From Phialocephala subalpina (taxonomy: Eukaryota > Ascomycota > Leotiomycetes > Helotiales > Mollisiaceae), in assembly GCA_900073065.1 (NCBI GenBank), contig FJOG01000005.1, positions 434,001-498,000 on the forward strand: 64,000 nt of DNA. Reading direction: 5' to 3'. Under the pieces are notes generated by a model, which was not told where the DNA came from, searched no databases, and was given only the letters and a program-made list of their open reading frames with translations. The number at the start of each line of letters is the position of its first letter. Within the stretch, counting starts at the first letter, position 1. The position numbers and the translations under genes were made by a program. Positions 10,338 to 22,259 of this stretch are shown here, piece after piece.

Positions 10338-13280
10338 ATGTCCAATATGAATACAGGAGCCTTTGCATTTGCACCTGGCAGCAGCTTTCAAACATTCACA
10401 CCTGTTCGACGACGAGAATCTACAATTAACACTAGACAATTCAATGCCGACCCAGAGCAGGAGTGGACGACAGCAAGATGTCAGCGCCTCCTACGAGCAC
10501 TGACTTCAAGGGTTGCTATTCTCAAGAAAGAGTTATCTCGATTTGCGCAGCCTGGGAACGACTCTACTGCAAATGGTGCTAGATCACGCAAAATTTCTGC
10601 GTCAAAGGGGACAGATGCAGACTGGAATCAAGCAAGGAAACGAATCCGAAAAACATACTCAACAAGAGGTGGAAAAGTCAACAATGGGCCGCAAGTACGA
10701 GGGCGTGGTCGCAAGGGCTCAGTTGCCAGCAAAGGACGAAAGTCTTTGATTCCTGGGGAAGTCTCGGTTCCTACACCACTTCTTGCTCGGGCAAGGGGCG
10801 AACGACTAGAGGAACCAGCACCTTTCATCGCAATACCTTTTCCGGACGTCGCGGATGTTGCGAGGACGAAACGTCGACGAACCCGGCATACCATGGGCGT
10901 CCCCGAAGGGAGCTTCCAGTTATCGAAATCATTACGGGAGATACGACAGGACATTACACCAATTAAATACACGACTTATGAAGGCATATATAATGGTTTA
11001 GAGGCGTTGCTGCGAGCCACCGAGCAGGAAAGACCGGAGACGAGGAGAAAAGGCGCACGATCATTATCATCAATGTCACTACGAGCAATCCCTCGCTATG
11101 TTACAGAACAAGAAGCCCTGCTCGAAGCATACATGCAGGAGACCGGGAGCAAATCAGCTATTCAGAGTAGAGATATCGCAACAGAGATATATGATGAATT
11201 AGAAGGTTGCGGAACAGCAGGACATGGATGGCCTCAACTGAGGGCTGTTGTCAGATCACATGGCATTCAAGTCCTTGGTGATGCTATTCGAGCAGGACTA
11301 TTTGATATGGACTTTTGTGGTGCTTTGGTCACTCTCTGCATTCACACTTCCGCGATAGATGAAGCGCAATCAATTCTCTCTGAGCTGGTATCATCAGCAC
11401 CTTACTCGAGACCAAGAGCACTTCATGATTCACCGAGTCGTGCCGTTACCATGTTGTGCAAGTTTGCACAGCACACCGGACAGTACTCTTTTCAGTATAG
11501 GCAACTGGCATTTATCACCACTTCCAAATCTCTCCCTGTGGAATGGCTTGCCACGAAAGATTTTGGATCAATATGGACGGAAGCAATTCAGTCACTAAGA
11601 CCTGACTCGGACAATGGCGACACTCTTACTTTCCTGGGTACTTCACTGTCTGCACTTTCCGCTTTTAGTTCATCGACCGGAATTCGGGTCAAGACAGCTC
11701 CCTTGGCCAGCGGCGGAATGGTTGACGCGGTTGGAAATACCTTTTCAAGTTTGCTTACTACCTTTCTCTCTATTGTTATCCTGAGCAAGGAGGCTGGAGA
11801 CAAAATCCATCCTGATACCCTTGTATCAGAACAACGGTGCGACCACTTTCTTGCATTGCTAAGGAATAGTCTGATCGATTACAAACACTCAAATCCTGCG
11901 ACTACAACTCCGAGCATTCTACCTTTCCTGGCAAATTTATTCATAGATCATGAGCAGACAGATCTTTGGTCGTCCGACTCGCATTTGGGTGACGTCCTGC
12001 TGGCCAATTTGCAGCAGAGTGGTGATGACTTTGCCTCAATTTCCTCGACCTATTCAGAAGCGGTTATGTTCGTCTGCCGGGTAGCACGTTGCTGTGGCAG
12101 AGGGGCGTCTAACTCTGGCTTCGAATATCTGGAGCATTTACATCTTATTCTTGAGAAGTTGCTGTGTGGTCGAGCCGGAAGCGATGTCTTGATGGGATTG
12201 ATAGTTGACAGTGCTTTCACTTTCGCACAAAAGGTCCCTGACCGCAAACACCTGGATTACGCCGCCAGTATGGATGCCAAATACCGTTCCAGAGGATTTG
12301 ATACTGAAGCTAGTCTGCACAACATATCAGTAAATGACAATGACGATGAGAGTAGCGGATTCCGCTGGGAGGAAGGAATTGGAGAATGGGTGACGGCCAC
12401 ACCTGCAGCTGAAAATGCAAAGCGGAAATTTTCTGGGGACCAAGACTCAGCAGATGGCTTCGAGTGTGATACACCATATCGTTCTCCGCCACATTTACGT
12501 CGAAGAGTTGAGGAGCCACCTCTACCTGTGGCGGACAGCAGCTCTCCAAGACGCAGTCAGGATGAAGATGATGATATACCTACTCGCGAGTTTTCAATCA
12601 AGGATACTCGTCAGAATGTGGAAGAGTCAGAGGTTCTCGCAGACAGAAGTGCGATCGAAATATCATCTGAGAGCGAGCATTCCGTGGTCGAGAAATCAGC
12701 AGTGGTTGAAAGTGAGGATGAGCTGGCAGAGATCTCGTTGCAAAGTCTAGACTCATCCACAATGGACGACACAGAAGATGAGATTGAGCTCTCTTTCACG
12801 GAAGAATCATTGGCATCAATTTCATCGCCATCACTACTCAAGAGCACGTTGGCATCGAACCTTCGCGCTTCCATCTATCGAGCGCCAAGACTCAACAGAA
12901 AGCTCTTTCGTAAGAGTGACGACTACCAGGTCTTCGACGAGTCATTTGCCTCTACAGCATCATCTCAGGACTCAACTGACAGCAACGAGTCTTCGGGACC
13001 GAGACGTGAGTACATCGACCGAGCGCCAAGATTGGGAAGAAAAGCTTTACAAACCAGCGAAACATGGCAGCTCTTCGAAGAGAGCGATGACGAGCTCAGC
13101 AGTCTCTCTGTATCATCTCAAGGGGATCAAACTTTGCAGGACGTTACAAGAACCAGCGTTCCCAACGCACGGCGCACACGTCAAGCCAAGACTACTTGGA
13201 CACAGTCGAAATCGAAGGCGGCTGTTGGTAAACAGATCGCGGCACCTCTCAGTGACAGTGAGGACGAACTGTGTATCTGA
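10338..13280 (+). CDS. large conserved-looking nuclear-type protein of unknown function
   Basis: A single uninterrupted exon of 980 codons. The N-terminal 150 residues are basic (RQFNADPEQEWTTARCQRLL, then RGRGRKGSVASKGRKS) and carry nuclear-localisation-like clusters. Residues of about 190-650 form a predicted helical core without a domain I recognise. The C-terminal third is acidic and Ser-rich with many SP, SD and SE phosphosite-like motifs. Two copies of a short motif occur near residues 847 and 895 (RAPRLNRKLF and RAPRLGRKAL, each followed by an aromatic and an FDES or FEES segment). The extreme C terminus is PLSDSEDELCI. This composition suits a chromatin or cell-cycle protein regulated by phosphorylation, which is inference only. 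ATG at 10338 is the first in frame; one at 10347 is an alternative. Confidence 0.85.
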   Translation: MSNMNTGAFAFAPGSSFQTFTPVRRRESTINTRQFNADPEQEWTTARCQRLLRALTSRVAILKKELSRFAQPGNDSTANGARSRKISASKGTDADWNQARKRIRKTYSTRGGKVNNGPQVRGRGRKGSVASKGRKSLIPGEVSVPTPLLARARGERLEEPAPFIAIPFPDVADVARTKRRRTRHTMGVPEGSFQLSKSLREIRQDITPIKYTTYEGIYNGLEALLRATEQERPETRRKGARSLSSMSLRAIPRYVTEQEALLEAYMQETGSKSAIQSRDIATEIYDELEGCGTAGHGWPQLRAVVRSHGIQVLGDAIRAGLFDMDFCGALVTLCIHTSAIDEAQSILSELVSSAPYSRPRALHDSPSRAVTMLCKFAQHTGQYSFQYRQLAFITTSKSLPVEWLATKDFGSIWTEAIQSLRPDSDNGDTLTFLGTSLSALSAFSSSTGIRVKTAPLASGGMVDAVGNTFSSLLTTFLSIVILSKEAGDKIHPDTLVSEQRCDHFLALLRNSLIDYKHSNPATTTPSILPFLANLFIDHEQTDLWSSDSHLGDVLLANLQQSGDDFASISSTYSEAVMFVCRVARCCGRGASNSGFEYLEHLHLILEKLLCGRAGSDVLMGLIVDSAFTFAQKVPDRKHLDYAASMDAKYRSRGFDTEASLHNISVNDNDDESSGFRWEEGIGEWVTATPAAENAKRKFSGDQDSADGFECDTPYRSPPHLRRRVEEPPLPVADSSSPRRSQDEDDDIPTREFSIKDTRQNVEESEVLADRSAIEISSESEHSVVEKSAVVESEDELAEISLQSLDSSTMDDTEDEIELSFTEESLASISSPSLLKSTLASNLRASIYRAPRLNRKLFRKSDDYQVFDESFASTASSQDSTDSNESSGPRREYIDRAPRLGRKALQTSETWQLFEESDDELSSLSVSSQGDQTLQDVTRTSVPNARRTRQAKTTWTQSKSKAAVGKQIAAPLSDSEDELCI

Positions 13281-16200
13281 ACAAATCACCAAATTTGCTC
13301 TTATCTCTCTCAGAATTTGCAATTACTGAAACTATTCATGCTTGTGAAAAAGGGCTTTGTCGGCCTTTTGTTTCGATTTTCGTGGAGCGATCGACGGAAG
13401 CATTGTCCACGCGTCCGCCTCTTCTTTCACATCGAACGCTCGCATGGTTGGATAAAAGGGTATCTGAAGCCGACGTCACCCTTATCTGATCCGAAACAGG
13501 AGGTATGATCACCAGTATGGCTTTTGTGCCGACGACCCGATCTTTTGCCCTCTACCAAGCTCGAAAAGGGCTGAATGAGAGTTTGCAGTTGCTTGAGTTA
13601 CAGGCATGCTACGCGACAATGTTTGTCTCGCAAGCGAATTTGTGGGGATTGTGAATGCGAAGGAAAAATGGGTTATGAAAATAGATGTGCACAGTGAGAA
13701 GGTTGTGCGAGGCATAATGATGTGCGTGGTCGGTGTATGGTATGCGTCGGTCGTCTGATGTCTAGAGTATTTGTAAGGTTCTTGCACGGACGTTGGTGTG
13801 GTTGAGAAGGTCAGAAATGTTGGCGACGGTTTGATGGCTTGGCCGTCGCGTCGAGATGCTGTTGTTTTTCGTTCGTCTGTTGGAAATATCATCGTTCGGT
13901 CAGTATGTCACTGTTCAGACTATAAACATCCGTGTAACATGTGAATGTTGTATCACTGTTTTGGAGTTGTAAGTCGATCATTTCTTGTCAAGTCATTCCA
14001 AGTGTGTATTATGTGGAGTGTGAGGATATATTTCTTCACTGCATAATAATATGCTACTTGGCGGTAGCACATCTCTTTCTCTTAATGCGAGCATATATAC
14101 CGTCGCACTAAATTCCAAATAGAGTACGGCCGTGGGAGTAGATCTTCAAGCTGCTCTCAGTATCACGAAAATCCACATGCCGATACAGAGTACACGTGCT
14201 CCATTTCCATTCCAGTCCAAGTCTAGGGAATTGAACTCCAATCACTTGGGATTTCACTCACGAAACCTAAATATATAAAACCATTCGATGTTTATATGCC
14301 GCACGAATTATTCCTATATCTCTCATTTCGCTCTCAATGCTGTCCTCTGTGGGCGTTCAACCACAATTGTCCTTCCGCGCCTAGAACAATCAGCCGGAGA
14401 TAGCACCCTGTGATGTCTTTTCACACGACGAAAACGAGAATGCCATTTCATGTCGACCTGCAGCAAGGGAATTTGATGCTTTCTTATCTATCGTTTGAAG
14501 TTTTCCCACGCCTTCAGGGTTCGCGCCAGATAGATTACACCCCAGTTTTTTAAAATGTCAAATAAGATAATTGAGTTTGAGGTCTGGAGAAGAGAAATTA
14601 CGTGCGGAGAGAGTGGATATCTTTGATATCTCGTTAGGAATTTGGGAAGGAAGCCATACGACAGGACTGGAGGAAGTTCCCAGAAGTCAAAACCAAGAAT
14701 ACGGAGTTAGGGTGGAATCTTGTGGATCGCGAATAGATTGTTTATGTGCACGAGCTTTAAGTTTGAATCTTTGGTTGGTCCTCATTATCGGTAGGGTCTT
14801 TTAGTTTTCTTGGCCATCTTGTGTTTTGATTTTGAGATTTGATCATTTTGTTTTGAAACTTTGAGGATGTGAAGGGAACAGAAACTTTTGCTTGTCGATT
14901 GGTGTAACGAGGGCACATCATCGACTCGACTTGCCATTCTGCCACTAGAGATACTGATGAGGGTCCAGAGTCAAAACAGATCGTCTGCCGATGACGCATG
15001 TCAGATGCTACTCTTCGTGGTTCAGATCTCTTCTGGACGGCAAATTTGGGTGGTTTTTTGCTTTTGGGGTGGTGGACGAATGTACCATGTGTTGCAGGGC
15101 TGGGCTGCTTGCGATCGATGACCAGGATCTGAAACTTTGACATGGGAAAGATCAGGGAGGAGGAGAGTTTACCCGATGTCGATAGGCAAGGCGCGGCTCG
15201 AGATGTCTGGTCTGATGATGATCATGATGCGTTTCCTGGTGATGGAGATGGATGTTTGGCGATGGTCCAATTGATGTCTCGCAGGTTGTCGTCGGGACGT
15301 GTTGTGACAAGGAGAGAAGGAGTTGTGAGATGGCTGTTGAGCATGCGATTTATTTCAAGAAAAGTTGGTGGGGAACCAGGGGAACGCGTACGGGAGAGGC
15401 CGCTATGCCTCGCTATTCGTCCACACCTGCTGCGGTGCGATACCCCTGAATTAAACGACGATTCCCTCGTCCAGGAGTGCCGCAGCTAGAGAGGGACGGT
15501 GCAGAGGAGGTTCTTGAGGCTACTGGACTTACTGGAGGGCAGGGCTTGACTAGGTGCTAGTGTGGCTGCAGAGGGACATAGAACTATACACTACTGTACC
15601 AACCAGCGCCGACTCTCAGCACCTTCTCGACGCATCGTGCCCTCAGAGGCACTGAACCGCCAAGAGTTCGAAGCAACGCTGGCGAATGAACACCGCAGAC
15701 CTGCAAGGTACCACTAGCTGAAACCGACGATATCTCGTTACGGACGCCACAATGGTCGATCCACTATCGTCAGGCTCTGCCTCTGCCCTGCCTCTGCTTC
15801 TGTCATCCTGCCCCGGTTGCGAGATCAAGGAGCAGGATGTTTCCTGCCACCACAAACCCCTGCATCAACTCCACCAAACATGGCGCATATCCCTAGGACA
15901 CGGCGCCGCCGCGTGTATATCCTGCGGTTGAAAATCCAGATCTCCACTGTCTCTGATCCCTCCCCCCGAAGCCCCGAGGATAGCCCCTCTTCCAATGCAA
16001 GCCAGATCCACACCGGTCATTATGTGGTGGGTTATCACAACGCTACATTAGATACGTCTCTCGCAGGGTTGCATTATATCCCGTTCACTTGCATCCCCTT
16101 CTCCGACCTTTGTTTTTGGTAGAGTTTTCATTTGATTCATCTAGACCTCGCCTTGTGTCTGTGGAACCTCACGACCTTCTCCTTCCTCGCCCTCACCGGC

Positions 16201-16556
16201 ATCTCTCTTTTAACGTCAGGAGGCTCCTTTCTTCGACGGCATATAGAGAGATCTTTTCATATCGGACGTTTGCGCAGGCTGGGAACCGCTTTACTTCAGA
16301 GTACCCTCGACCGGGTTCATTCACACGATCCTTATACTCAGTTCCCCGCACTTGAACCTTCTGTGTGCTGCTGGACACTCTCAGATATTCAATATTACAT
16401 TCACTGGTCCGAGACTATCATTGTTCGATTCGGTACCTATTGTTGGACGACACTCGGTTGCCTTGCTATTGTTAGATAGTCCTCTCTGCGAGTCGACTCT
16501 GTTCGAACCTTTTTATATTCCTTTCGATCTCAACAGAACGATCTCGACGATACACT
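13281..16556. other. long gene-free region upstream of the ferric reductase gene
   Basis: About 3.3 kb with only scattered short open frames that fail on composition and lack splice partners. The bases before 16556 are pyrimidine-rich and likely hold the promoter and leader of the reductase gene. A single TTATCTGAT (minus-strand ATCAGATAA) at 13482-13490 matches the siderophore-GATA consensus, but it is far away and expected by chance. Confidence 0.45.
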
Positions 16557-18512
16557 ATGTCTTCCACGACTCGATTTCTAGCCGTTATGGCTTTGGCAAA
16601 GTTGGTAGCAGGTGCTGGTACTGGAGGAACTGGTGCTGCTAGTACTGGAGGAAATTCAACAGCCGCTGGAGGAGCTACCACAGGAGCCGCCGCCGCTGCA
16701 AAGGCCGCAGCAGCTGCTGCTGCGGCGAACGCTCAGATCTGGAACCAGGACTTTTACAACTACATCTTCGTCGTCTGTGCTTCTTTGGTCGCCGCGTTAT
16801 TGGTCTGGAGGGTGGTCATCGAATCAGTCAAATATGTCCGACAACTGACATGCCTGAACAACGACACCCAGACTTACTTCACACAACCATCTGAGAGATG
16901 GGCCTCTGTCAAGAAGCATCTTCTTTACGCTCCTGTTTTCAGCAAGAGACACAACAGGGAAATCCAACTTTCTTCGGCCATCAATATCGGAACTCTGCCA
17001 ACTCGCTTCCAGCTTATGTTTTTGGTCGGATATTTTGCAACCAACGTTGCCTTCTGCGTCGTCAGCATCCAATGGAGCGCCGCGGCTACTACAGCTGCTG
17101 GACAATTGAGGAACAGGACCGGTATTCTCGCCGTTGTCAACATGGTAAGTTGAGAGAATTATTGTCACGTGGACTTCACGCTAATCAAATAGGTCCCCCT
17201 ATTCATCATGGCTGGACGAAACAACCCTCTCATCAACTGGTTGAACCTCTCATTCGACACCTTCAACTTGTTGCACAGATGGTTTGGACGTATTGTTGTG
17301 TTGGAGGCCATTGCCCATACTGTGGCTTGGATGTTCCAAGCTGGATCCTGGGCCGCGATCCAAAAGGGCATTACCCTCGACCCCATGAAGATGTGGGGAT
17401 TCATCGCCACTGTCGCCTTCGTTACCATCAGTATCCAAGCAAGCTCTGTGGCACGTCACGCTTTCTATGCGAGTTCTCCTTTCCGTGATGTCTCTGGAAC
17501 CGTTGCTAATTTTTACTAGGAAACCTTCAAGTACTTGCACATCGCCCTGGTCATTCTCGTCATTATCGGCATCTGGTACCATCTCAAGCTAGCCGACCTT
17601 CCTCAAATAACCCTCATTTATGGAGTTATCGCTCTTTGGGTCGCTGATCGTGCTCGACGAATTCTCACCGTCGTCTACCGCAACGGAGGTGGATCCAAGG
17701 CTCTCGTCGAAGCCCTCCCAGGCAATGCTGTTCGTGTGACAGTCGACATGAAGAGACCATGGACATTCAAGGCCGGCCAGCATGCATACGTCTACATGCC
17801 CTCTGTTGGACTATGGCAATCCCATCCTTTCTCAGTCGCCTGGTCCGAGGAAGCTGAGAACTTGGACAGCGAGAAGCTGGCCATGAACAGACAGGATATC
17901 CTCGCTATGCAGAAGACTAGCATGTCTTTCATTATCAGGGAGCGTACTGGATTCACCAAGAAGCTCTTCAAGAAGGCCGAGGCAGCACCTGATGGAAAGT
18001 TCACCACCACGATGTTCGCTGAGGGTCCATATGGAGGCATGCACCAGATGACCTCCTATGGCACAGTCATGTTGTTCGCTGGCGGTGTTGGAATCACACA
18101 CCAAGTTCCCCACGTTCGACACTTGGTTGCTGGATTCGCCAACGGCACAGTAGCAACCAGAAAGATCGTCCTAGTCTGGATCATCCAGTCTCCAGAACAT
18201 CTTGAGTGGATCAGACCTTGGATGACGGCCATTCTCGCCATGGACAAGCGCCGCGATTGTCTCCGAATCATGCTATTTGTCAGCAGACCTCGCTCAACAA
18301 AGGAGATTCACAGCCCCTCAGCAACCGTCCAAATGTTCCCCGGACGGCCCAACATCGAGACCCTCATCGACCTCGAGATCGAGAACCAAGTCGGTGCCCT
18401 CGGCGTCACCGTCTGTGGTAGCGGAGCACTCAGTGATGACGTCCGAAAAGCTTGCCGCTCTCGACAACATCACAGCAATCTTGATTTCATTGAGGAAGCT
18501 TTCTCATGGTAG
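16557..18512 (+). CDS. ferric-reductase-type transmembrane oxidoreductase (FRE family)
   Basis: Three exons: 16557-17144, 17193-17468 and 17520-18512, giving 618 residues. A short hydrophobic N terminus is followed by a Gly/Thr-rich and then a poly-Ala stretch (about residues 22-60). A multi-pass ferric-reductase domain follows, with two haem-ligand His pairs, each 14 residues apart: H224/H238 (LLHRWFGR and AIAHTVAW) and H295/H309 (YLHIAL and WYHLK). The cytoplasmic half has the FAD motif HPFSVAW (about 390), an NADPH-binding GPYGG (about 458) and AGGVGIT, and near the C terminus CGSGALSDD. The protein ends in the family-typical EEAFSW. It should pass electrons from NADPH via FAD and haem across a membrane, probably to extracellular ferric or cupric ions. 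Intron 2 begins with GC rather than GT (GCGAGT) yet restores HAFYETFKYLH in frame. Confidence 0.92.
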
Positions 18513-19533
18513 ATGTGGTGAAAATGTGAGGGGACCTAGGATTTGGCTATAGACATGCTTTTAAGGATTGGAGATACCACATTGGATATGATTTTTTGAT
18601 TTCTTTGGCATTATGGTTGCCTCGCAGCGTAATGATGTCCCCTTCTTTGATCTTAGCAGGAAAAACGTTCATTGTATATCTTAGGGTGGGTAGGTAAACG
18701 GTGTGTAAGGGGAATCAAACAAGCATGCAGGGCAGCTACTCACGATCGTTCTCCCCAATCATGGTGCCATTGTGCGTAATGTGAAGAGTACATGAGACGA
18801 TCGAGGACTTGCTAGAAAGACGAGGGACTCTCCGAGCCTTCTGAAGCTCTCAAGCGAAGCAGACTTCAGGAGTCGTTGAGCTGACACGTGACTCTTCACC
18901 ATAGCTCCCTTTAACAGCTTCAAAGACATAAAAAGAAAGTGCAGAAATACCAAATCCTTCCCACTTCTGGGCAAATCAAGAGTTCATCCCTTACGGCCCG
19001 TTCGTTGCACGCTCCTTCCCGAAAGTAAGATGTCCCGTGCCATGCGGGATTTCCCCGCCTTGATTCGACAACCATCCCAGATCTTCCCTCCAAATAATAA
19101 GCTTTCCCCTACGCTATAAGACACTCTCTTATAGGTTGGTCACCAGTACACTTGTGCCTCAATAAACTTGATCTCAAGATTCTTTGAAAACTGGTCATTC
19201 AGCTTCACTTTCAGATAACGAGATAAGGAAGAGACTTGCCCCACTTTCTCCGCCTTGTGACCCAGTACCCAGACAGTCATTGAGGCAGGTTACACGACAA
19301 CACCACTTTCATTGAAGCATTCACTCATTACCCAACAAACTCTACCTTACCTCCTCCCTCCCTGTACCTACTACGAACTCTATTACAACTCTGAAGCTCC
19401 GACCTACGAGACTGCAAACACACAACAACGACAGAGCTCACGTCATCAGCATACGACGCCCTCAGCTGAACAAGGAGAGAAAGAACGAGTGAAGGAAAAG
19501 CAAGGCCGCGCTCAGGCGCGCGAACAAGTCCCA
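18513..19533. other. intergenic region with probable Yippee gene leader
   Basis: 3' flank of the reductase gene, then the promoter and leader of the Yippee gene. The sequence from about 19280 is C/A/T-rich with many CT runs, typical of a fungal core promoter. No gene is supported. Confidence 0.4.
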
Positions 19534-19970
19534 ATGGGTCTCTCATACAATGTCTACTTGAACAGCCATAAGATCTATGGTTGCAAGAACTGCAAGGCTC
19601 ATTTGAGCAACCATGAGGATATTATTAGTCGGGTTTGTCTCCCTCCTCCCCTTTCTACTCTCCCCACTCCACTGCCCCTTTCCCATTCTACTTCATGCAG
19701 GCTCCTAATACATAATATGCTGACGACTCTCTTCAGAATTTCCGCGGTCAACACGGCAAAGCCTACCTCTTCAACAACGTCGTCAACGTAACAGCCGGCG
19801 AAGCCTCCGAGCGAAACATGACGACTGGCAGACACATCGTCCGCGACATACAATGCAGACAATGCGGTGATACCGTGGGATGGAAATACGATAAGGCGTT
19901 TGAGAGTAGTGAAAAGTATAAGGAAGGGAAGTTTATTCTTGAGGCAGAGTTGCTTTGTAATGTTACTTAG
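19534..19970 (+). CDS. Yippee-family zinc-binding protein
   Basis: Two exons, 19534-19632 and 19737-19970, giving 110 residues, the normal size. The single Yippee domain fills the protein. The zinc ligands are CKNC near the N terminus (after HKIYG) and CRQC in the second half ([17 protein letters not shown]). The typical segment [16 protein letters not shown] is rebuilt directly after the 104-nt intron, which supports the splice. Yippee proteins are small conserved zinc proteins; related domains occur in cereblon and Mis18, and metazoan members work with GID-type ubiquitin ligases. The fungal role is not well defined. The start was chosen because [20 protein letters not shown] matches the usual N terminus of the family. 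Confidence 0.95.
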
Positions 19971-20409
19971 CTCCTCTCGTTCTATCCTTCTGCTGCTATT
20001 GTTCAGATTGGTATGGCGGCGAGAGGGAGAGATTGGGATGTGGTGTGAGAGGGGGCATAAGTGAGAGTGGGAGGTTGGGAGACATGGCGTGAGTTCATCA
20101 GCGTGGAGCTTTACATTTTGGGGTTACAGGTACCAGGTGTTAGGGGCTAGGTTTTGCTTTCTCGTGGAACCGCTTACTATGATCAAGGTACAACTGGAGA
20201 ATGGAAGCATAGGCTACACTTTGATATTCGGATTTGGATTTGGGATTCGGTGATAGCATGAGACAATCAATTAAGACATTACCATACTTGAACCGGCCTT
20301 GAATGCCTGGGTGTGAGGCCGGACTTTATCAAAGAGATTATGAGGAAATTATCGACGGTGTTAATATGGACTCTAGGTTTGAATGTTCAAGGAGAGTTGG
20401 TATATTGAG

Positions 20410-20483
20410 AGTTGCCCGAATGCTGCAAAAGTGCTGGGAGATTGAAAGCTGCCTGAATGTTGGGGGTGAGCTAGGAGATTGAA
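20410..20483. repeat. imperfect 37-bp tandem duplication
   Basis: Two adjacent 37-base units (20410-20446 and 20447-20483) begin AGYTGCCYGAATGYTG and end GGAGATTGAA. They differ at several positions, mostly in the middle. They lie in the upstream region of the dehydrogenase gene. Confidence 0.7.
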
Positions 20484-20759
20484 GGTCAGCCCAAACTCGT
20501 ATCAGAACCGACATTCAGAAGCTTTTGCATGTCCTGCCGTTTTTGGGTGATTGCACAGTGTAGAATGTCTGAGAGAAAATGGACATTGAGTTGTACTGTA
20601 GCTGCCACCTCAGGAAGCAATATCGGCTTCACCCAGCAACTACTTCTCAATGTAATTGCATTTTCAAATCGAATAAGACCCCATATACATATGAGATTAT
20701 ACATGTCTATATTCAGATAAGTTCTTGTCAAAACTCATTCCCATGAGTACGCTGCAATT

Positions 20760-20767
20760 TATAAAAG
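20760..20767 (+). promoter_or_regulatory. TATA-like element before the alcohol dehydrogenase gene
   Basis: TATAAAAG lies 172 bases upstream of the start codon at 20932, a plausible distance for a fungal promoter with a 5' leader. It is a motif match only. Confidence 0.35.
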
Positions 20768-20931
20768 CGTGAACAAGTGGGGTGAAGTTCACCCCACCAT
20801 AGGTAGCAACCCACACCCACCTTTCCACCAGCAAAATCTTCTAGCCTTTCTAGGCTTCTCATATACTAAGTATCCTTCTTGTAGATCTACTACCAGAATT
20901 CAAATCCAGTTCTACAAGTTCTTACTTCAAG

Positions 20932-22218
20932 ATGTCCAAAACAATGAAGGCAGTGATTTTCGACGGCCCTTACAAGGTGTCGATTCAAGACCGGCCAATT
21001 CCCATTTTGCAAGCAGAAACGGACGTCATTGTGGAGGTCAGCTATACTGCCTTATGCGGCTCGTAAGATTTTCTCTTTCCATTACTCTTCTTAAGTTTAG
21101 TGTTAATAGTATAAGATAGGGATCTTCACTTTTTCAGAGGAATCGAAAAAACCGACCCAGGCTTCATCATGGGTCACGAGTTCACAGGCACGGTCAAAGA
21201 CGCAGGATCTCAAGTCAAGAGTGTGAAAGTTGGAGATAGAGTTGTTTCTCCATTTACTATTTCTTGGTATCTACCTCTCCTCCTCTCCTCCTCCCTCTCT
21301 GAAAGTCTATCTCAGAAGCTGATGAATTCACAGCGGAGAATGCTTCTATTGCACGAACGACTTTTCATCCCGCTGCACCTCCAACCTCCTTTTCGGCTGC
21401 CCAAAGCTAGACGGCGCCCAAGCAGAATACGTTCGCGTCCCCCTTGCCGATAGCACCATAATAAAACCGCCAGGCAGCATCCCAGACCACGCCCTCGTCC
21501 TCATGGCTGACATCTTCCCCACCGGATTCTTCGGAGCAAAGAACGCATTTAAACTCCTGCCTCCAGAACAGATTTCCAATGCAACAGCGGTGGTTATTGG
21601 GTGTGGACCGGTGGGACTTTGTGCTATTATTTCGGCGTTGAGTTTTAAGCCTAAGAAGGTTTTTGCTGTGGATAGTGTGGAGAGTAGGTTGGAGTTGGCG
21701 AAGAGTCTGGGGGCAGAGCCGTTGAATTTTGCGAAGGATAGGGAGGGGATGGTGAAGAGGGTGTTGGAGGAGACGGATGGGAGAGGGGCGGATGTGGTGA
21801 TTGAGGTTGTGGGGTTGAGTCCGGCGTTGAAGACGGCTTATGATTTGGTGAGGCCGTTTGGGATTATTTCGAGTATTGGTGTTCATAATGGAGAGGTGAG
21901 TTTGAAGTCCGTTTTCCAGTGGAAGATTTGCTAACAGATGCTAGATACCGTGGTCTGGTGCTGAAGGTTATGACAAGAACCTGAGAGTTCAGATGGGAAG
22001 ATGTCCAGTGAGGTCGGTATTTCTAGAAGCATTGGAGCTCTTTGAGCAAAAGCAGCACCTATTTGGGTAAGCCTCGGTTCGTGCTTCTCTCTGTTTGAGG
22101 TACTGACTATTCAAGCTTCATGTTCGAGAATATCATGCCATTGTCCGGGGCTGTTGAAGCATACGATATCTTCAATAAGATGCAGGTTCAGAAGGTCGTA
22201 TTTGAAGCTAAGAAGTAG
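20932..22218 (+). CDS. zinc-dependent medium-chain alcohol dehydrogenase
   Basis: Five exons: 20932-21062, 21120-21266, 21334-21895, 21945-22066 and 22116-22218, giving 354 residues. The catalytic zinc site is seen in ALCGSDLHFFRG, rebuilt by the first intron, and in GHEFTG (residues of about 43-70). The structural zinc site is the four-Cys lobe CGECFYCTNDFSSRC, rebuilt by the second intron. A Rossmann fold follows, with the nucleotide-binding VIGCGPVGLCAI and a following acidic residue (FAVDS) that favours NAD over NADP. The C terminus is FNKMQVQKVVFEAKK. The enzyme should oxidise or reduce alcohol and carbonyl substrates in the cytosol; the substrate cannot be told from sequence. An alternative acceptor in intron 1 would delete the LHFF segment and is therefore rejected. 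Confidence 0.95.
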
Positions 22219-22259
22219 CTTCGCTAGTGTGTAGAGTTTGCGTGTAGAGGCCCCATTTT

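Larger units (their letters stand above)
19971..20931. other. intergenic region upstream of the alcohol dehydrogenase gene
   Basis: 3' flank of the Yippee gene followed by the dehydrogenase promoter. It contains a two-copy 37-bp tandem repeat (20410-20483) and a TATAAAAG at 20760-20767. No gene is supported. Confidence 0.4.

Noticed and set aside
13482..13490. TTATCTGAT, the reverse complement of the siderophore-GATA consensus ATCWGATAA, on the same side as the ferric reductase gene
   Set aside because: It lies about 3 kb upstream of the reductase, is single, and about one match is expected by chance in 64 kb.
13509..13892. Minus-strand 127-codon frame with an internal hydrophobic stretch resembling a secretion signal
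   Set aside because: The hydrophobic part is internal, there are no Cys pairs or splice partners, and the composition looks random.
14757..15143. Minus-strand 128-codon frame
   Set aside because: No domain, no conserved-looking composition, and located in a gene-free stretch with similar random frames on the other strand.
21063..21137. Alternative longer first intron in the alcohol dehydrogenase gene ending at TTTTTCAG
   Set aside because: It also keeps the frame but removes the DLHFFR segment that belongs to the catalytic zinc site region.
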